DNA from: Arthrobacter_E sp041360795
Lineage (GTDB): Bacteria; Actinomycetota; Actinomycetes; Actinomycetales; Micrococcaceae
DNA: 64,000 nt
NCBI RefSeq assembly: GCF_041360795.1
Contig: NZ_JBFUPW010000001.1
Span: 1,823,590 to 1,887,589 of the forward strand
Direction of reading: 5' to 3'
Part shown: piece by piece, positions 61,752 to 64,000 of the stretch
How positions within the stretch are numbered: the stretch's first letter is position 1
Layout: the number at the start of each line of letters is the position of its first letter
The notes under the pieces: generated by a model
What the model saw: only the letters and a program-made list of their open reading frames with translations
Database searches by the model: none
Told to the model about the DNA's origin: nothing
Position numbers and translations under genes: made by a program

Positions 61752-63203
61752 ATGAGCATCGACCTGCGGAGTTTCATCGGCGGGGCCTGGGTCACGGGCG
61801 CGGGAGCACCGCTGGACAGCTGGAATCCGAGCCGCCCGGACGAGCTGATCGCCTCTGGACGCCAGGCCACCGAAGATCAGGTGCACGACGCCGTCGCCGC
61901 CGCACGCGCGGCGGGTGCGGGCTGGGCGCGTACCCCTGTCGCCGAACGCGGCGCCGTTCTGCTGCGCGCCGCCGTCGTGCTCGAGGACCAGGCCGACGCC
62001 TGGGGCTCGGAGCTGGCACGCGAGGAGGGCAAGACCTTCCCCGAGGGCAGGGGCGAAGTGCTCCGGGCCGCGCAGGTGTTCCGGTACCAGGCGGCCGAAG
62101 CGGAGCGCGAGGCCGGCACGGTCTTCCACTCCCCCCGGGCGGGCGAGCAGATCCTGGTCACTAGGAAGCCGCTGGGCGTGGTGTCGATCGTGACGCCTTT
62201 CAACTTCCCGATCGCGATTCCGGCCTGGAAGATCGCTCCCGCACTGGTTCATGGCAACACCGTGGTGTGGAAGCCTGCCAGCACCGTGCCCTTGCTCGCC
62301 TTGCGACTGGCAGAGGCACTCGACCAGGCGGGGCTTCCCGACGGGGTACTCAACCTGGTCCTCGGATCCGGAGCACTGGGTGATGCTCTTGTGGACCACC
62401 CCGAGGTGGACGGCCTCAGCTTCACCGGATCGACAGGGGTGGGCCGAGCCCTGGCAGGACGAGCCGCCACCCGTGGCGTCCCGGTCCAAGCGGAGATGGG
62501 CGGAAAGAACGCGGCCATCGTCCTCGCCGACGCGGACCTGGAGCTGGCCCTGGACCAGGTCCTGCTCGGCGCCTTCCGCTCGAGCGGACAGAAGTGCACC
62601 GCGACATCCCGCCTGATCGTCGAAGAATCCATCGCGGACGCTTTCCTGGAACGCCTCGCCGCCCGGGTCGGCGCGCTGCGTCTCGGCAATCCGCTGAACG
62701 ACGACGTCGACCTCGGCCCGGTCATCACCGCTCAGGCCTGCGACTCCATCCTGTACTCCGTCCGGCAGGCGATCGCCGACGGCGCCCACCTCCTGGTGGG
62801 CGGGCCCGAAGCCGACGTCCCCGCAGCAGGGCACTTCGTGGCGCCCACGGTCCTGGAAATCGCCGGCGAGGCGCCCGTATGGCGGGAGGAGCTCTTCGGC
62901 CCCGTCCTCACCGTGCGACGGGCAGCGGACCCGGCGGAGGCGTTCGCACTCGCCAACGACTCGGAGTTCGGCCTCTCGGCAGCCCTGTTCACCCAGGACC
63001 TCACCCTGGCGCTGGAAGGCCTGGAAACCCTCGACGTCGGTGTGCTGCATGTGAACTCCGAATCGGCCGGCGCCGATCCCCACGTCCCCTTCGGAGGGGC
63101 GAAGAAAAGCGGGTACGGCCCCAAGGAGCAGGGCCAGGCCGCACGCGACTTCTTCACCCACACCACCACGGTGTACCTGCAGGGCGGACAAGCGCGCCCC
63201 TGA
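61752..63203 (+). CDS. NAD(P)-dependent aldehyde dehydrogenase
   Basis: A 483-residue protein 26 bases after gcdH, with CTGGAGGA before the ATG. Signatures are VTPFNFPIAIPAWKIAPAL, SFTGSTGVGRAL, EMGGKNAAIVLADADL (Glu) and SSGQKCTATSRLIVEE (catalytic Cys). The class includes semialdehyde dehydrogenases for ketoglutarate or glutarate semialdehydes. Its neighbours favour oxidation of glutarate semialdehyde to glutarate. A terminator follows. Confidence 0.88.
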   Translation: MSIDLRSFIGGAWVTGAGAPLDSWNPSRPDELIASGRQATEDQVHDAVAAARAAGAGWARTPVAERGAVLLRAAVVLEDQADAWGSELAREEGKTFPEGRGEVLRAAQVFRYQAAEAEREAGTVFHSPRAGEQILVTRKPLGVVSIVTPFNFPIAIPAWKIAPALVHGNTVVWKPASTVPLLALRLAEALDQAGLPDGVLNLVLGSGALGDALVDHPEVDGLSFTGSTGVGRALAGRAATRGVPVQAEMGGKNAAIVLADADLELALDQVLLGAFRSSGQKCTATSRLIVEESIADAFLERLAARVGALRLGNPLNDDVDLGPVITAQACDSILYSVRQAIADGAHLLVGGPEADVPAAGHFVAPTVLEIAGEAPVWREELFGPVLTVRRAADPAEAFALANDSEFGLSAALFTQDLTLALEGLETLDVGVLHVNSESAGADPHVPFGGAKKSGYGPKEQGQAARDFFTHTTTVYLQGGQARP

Positions 63204-63246
63204 GCCGCATCAGAGAGTCTTCCTGCACGGAATCGCTGCCAGCGCC

Positions 63247-63278
63247 AGGGGTGCCGCCGTTCTCACGGCGGCACCCCT
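63247..63278 (+). terminator. Terminator after the aldehyde dehydrogenase gene
   Basis: The perfect 14-bp stem AGGGGTGCCGCCGT/ACGGCGGCACCCCT has a TCTC loop and is followed by TCCCTTT. Confidence 0.85.
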
Positions 63279-63316
63279 TCCCTTTCGGCCAGGGCTCTTT
63301 CGGCTAGGGTGGCGCC

Positions 63317-63802
63317 ATGGAGATCAGGAAAGCCACCGACGAGGACTGGCCCGCGATTTACGAGTTCTACCGCGACATCATGGCTGAGGGATTCACGTAT
63401 GCCTTCCCCGCCGGACAGACGCTCGACGAAGCGCGTCCCTGGTGGATGGAGACCGAACCTGGGCAGACCGTCGTCGCCGTTGAGGATGGGGCCATCATCG
63501 GTTCAGCCAAAATGGGCCCCAACAGGCCCGGCCGGGGCAGCCATATCGCCACCGCATCGTTCCTGGTCAACCCCCGATACCGCAATCGCGGAACCGGCCG
63601 GCGCCTCGGCGAACACGTCATCGAGTGGGCCCGTGCCGAGGGCTACCACGGCATCCAGTTCAATGCCGTCGTCGCCGCCAACCGGCCGGCCGTGCATCTG
63701 TGGCAGTCGCTCGGGTTCGCGGTCATCGGAACAGTCCCCGAGGCCTTCGACCACCCCGTCGACGGCCTGGTCGGGCTTCACGTGATGTACCGACGGGTCT
63801 GA
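63317..63802 (+). CDS. GNAT-family N-acetyltransferase
   Basis: A 161-residue protein. It begins MEIRKATDEDWPAIYEFYRD. The acetyl-CoA site is in NPRYRNRGTGRRLGEHVIEWA (R/Q-x-x-G-x-G/A pattern), followed by NAVVAANRPAVHLWQSLGFAVIG, the usual GNAT end. The closing HVMYRRV is common to relatives of phosphinothricin acetyltransferase. The substrate is unknown. It has its own spacer and convergent rRNA gene. Confidence 0.9.
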   Translation: MEIRKATDEDWPAIYEFYRDIMAEGFTYAFPAGQTLDEARPWWMETEPGQTVVAVEDGAIIGSAKMGPNRPGRGSHIATASFLVNPRYRNRGTGRRLGEHVIEWARAEGYHGIQFNAVVAANRPAVHLWQSLGFAVIGTVPEAFDHPVDGLVGLHVMYRRV

Positions 63803-63857
63803 GAGTCGGCACTGCTGTGTTGCGGTACCGATCGGGAGTGGTGGGTTGTTAAACAGG

Positions 63858-63883
63858 AACAGCCCCCGGGTGTGGGGGCTGTT
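63858..63883. terminator. Hairpin between GNAT gene and rRNA operon
   Basis: The 10-bp stem AACAGCCCCC/GGGGGCTGTT has a GGGTGT loop and ends in TTGTT on the plus strand. It can act for the GNAT gene and for the convergent rRNA operon. Confidence 0.7.
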
Positions 63884-63925
63884 GTTGGTGGGGGTTGTTG
63901 GTGTTTGTGGTGGTGTTGATGCGGT

Positions 63926-63957
63926 GATGGCCCCGAGCGTCGTTGCTCGGGGCCATC
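63926..63957 (-). terminator. Terminator of the rRNA operon
   Basis: The perfect 13-bp stem GATGGCCCCGAGC/GCTCGGGGCCATC has a six-base loop. It lies just downstream (minus strand) of the 5S rRNA 3' end. Confidence 0.85.
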
Positions 63958-63970
63958 CCTTTGTGGTTGT

Positions 63971-64000
63971 GTCCGGCGGTGTCCTACTCTCCCACACCCT
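63971..64000 (-). rRNA. rrf: 5S ribosomal RNA, 3' end only
   Basis: The minus strand reads AGGGTGTGGGAGAGTAGGAC then ACCGCCGGAC, the conserved end of actinobacterial 5S rRNA. The rest of the gene, and presumably 23S and 16S, lies beyond the right edge. Confidence 0.9.

Overview
This is a GC-rich chromosomal segment from an actinobacterium, most likely an Arthrobacter-like member of the Micrococcaceae. The inference rests on codon use, the many GTG/TTG starts, a DUF6318-type lipoprotein, and a housekeeping gene order that matches the Mycobacterium tuberculosis Rv1691-Rv1713 block (TPR protein, HAD phosphatase, small protein, tlyA, nadK, recN, pyrG, NUDIX, xerD ... parA, scpA, scpB, rluB, cmk, der). 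The species is not determined.

Layout. 1-733: the 5' part of brxA, the edge of a BREX phage-defence locus running off the left end, followed by a tRNA-Pro whose 3' end faces it. 1.0-6.4 kb: secreted and lipoprotein genes of unknown role plus a TetR-controlled membrane protein. 6.4-6.7 kb: structured non-coding repeats. 6.8-16.4 kb (minus strand): der, plsC, cmk, tyrA, rluB, scpB, scpA, parA, interrupted by a DUF559 nuclease-like gene bracketed by two large perfect palindromes. 16.5-43.6 kb: accessory DNA lying between parA and xerD. It holds dctA with a divergent DcuS/DcuR-type two-component system, an SGNH lipoprotein, a GntR-prpDBC methylcitrate operon, and a linear azol(in)e peptide (LAP/TOMM) cluster with precursor, leader-binding protein, YcaO, SagB-type dehydrogenase, ABC exporter and an unrecognised Cys-rich protein. 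It continues with an MFS/ArsR pair, a three-gene SbnA-like / FAD-NAD / Y4yA-like set whose middle gene is frameshifted, a HesB-like protein, and a TasA-like secreted protein next to a SipW-type signal peptidase fused to a LamG domain. 43.7-55.8 kb (minus strand): xerD, NUDIX, acyltransferase, pyrG, recN, nadK, tlyA, HAD phosphatase and a TPR protein with a long RG-rich repeat tract. 56-63.2 kb: permease, CoA-transferase, PucR regulator, glutaryl-CoA dehydrogenase and aldehyde dehydrogenase, read here as a glutarate/5-aminovalerate catabolic group. The right end has a GNAT gene and the terminator and 3' end of a 5S rRNA from an rrn operon on the minus strand.

How genes work together. prpDBC with the GntR regulator form a self-contained propionate operon. 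dctA and the two-component system form a C4-dicarboxylate uptake and sensing unit. The LAP genes can be read as a pathway: ribosomal precursor, azoline formation (leader-binding protein plus YcaO), oxidation to azole (SagB type), and export. The SipW-type peptidase probably processes its TasA-like neighbour and perhaps its own C-terminal half. The most interesting stretches are the LAP cluster (26.7-32.8 kb), the peptidase fusion (40.1-42.5 kb), the palindrome-flanked nuclease gene (12.7-13.9 kb) and the BREX edge.
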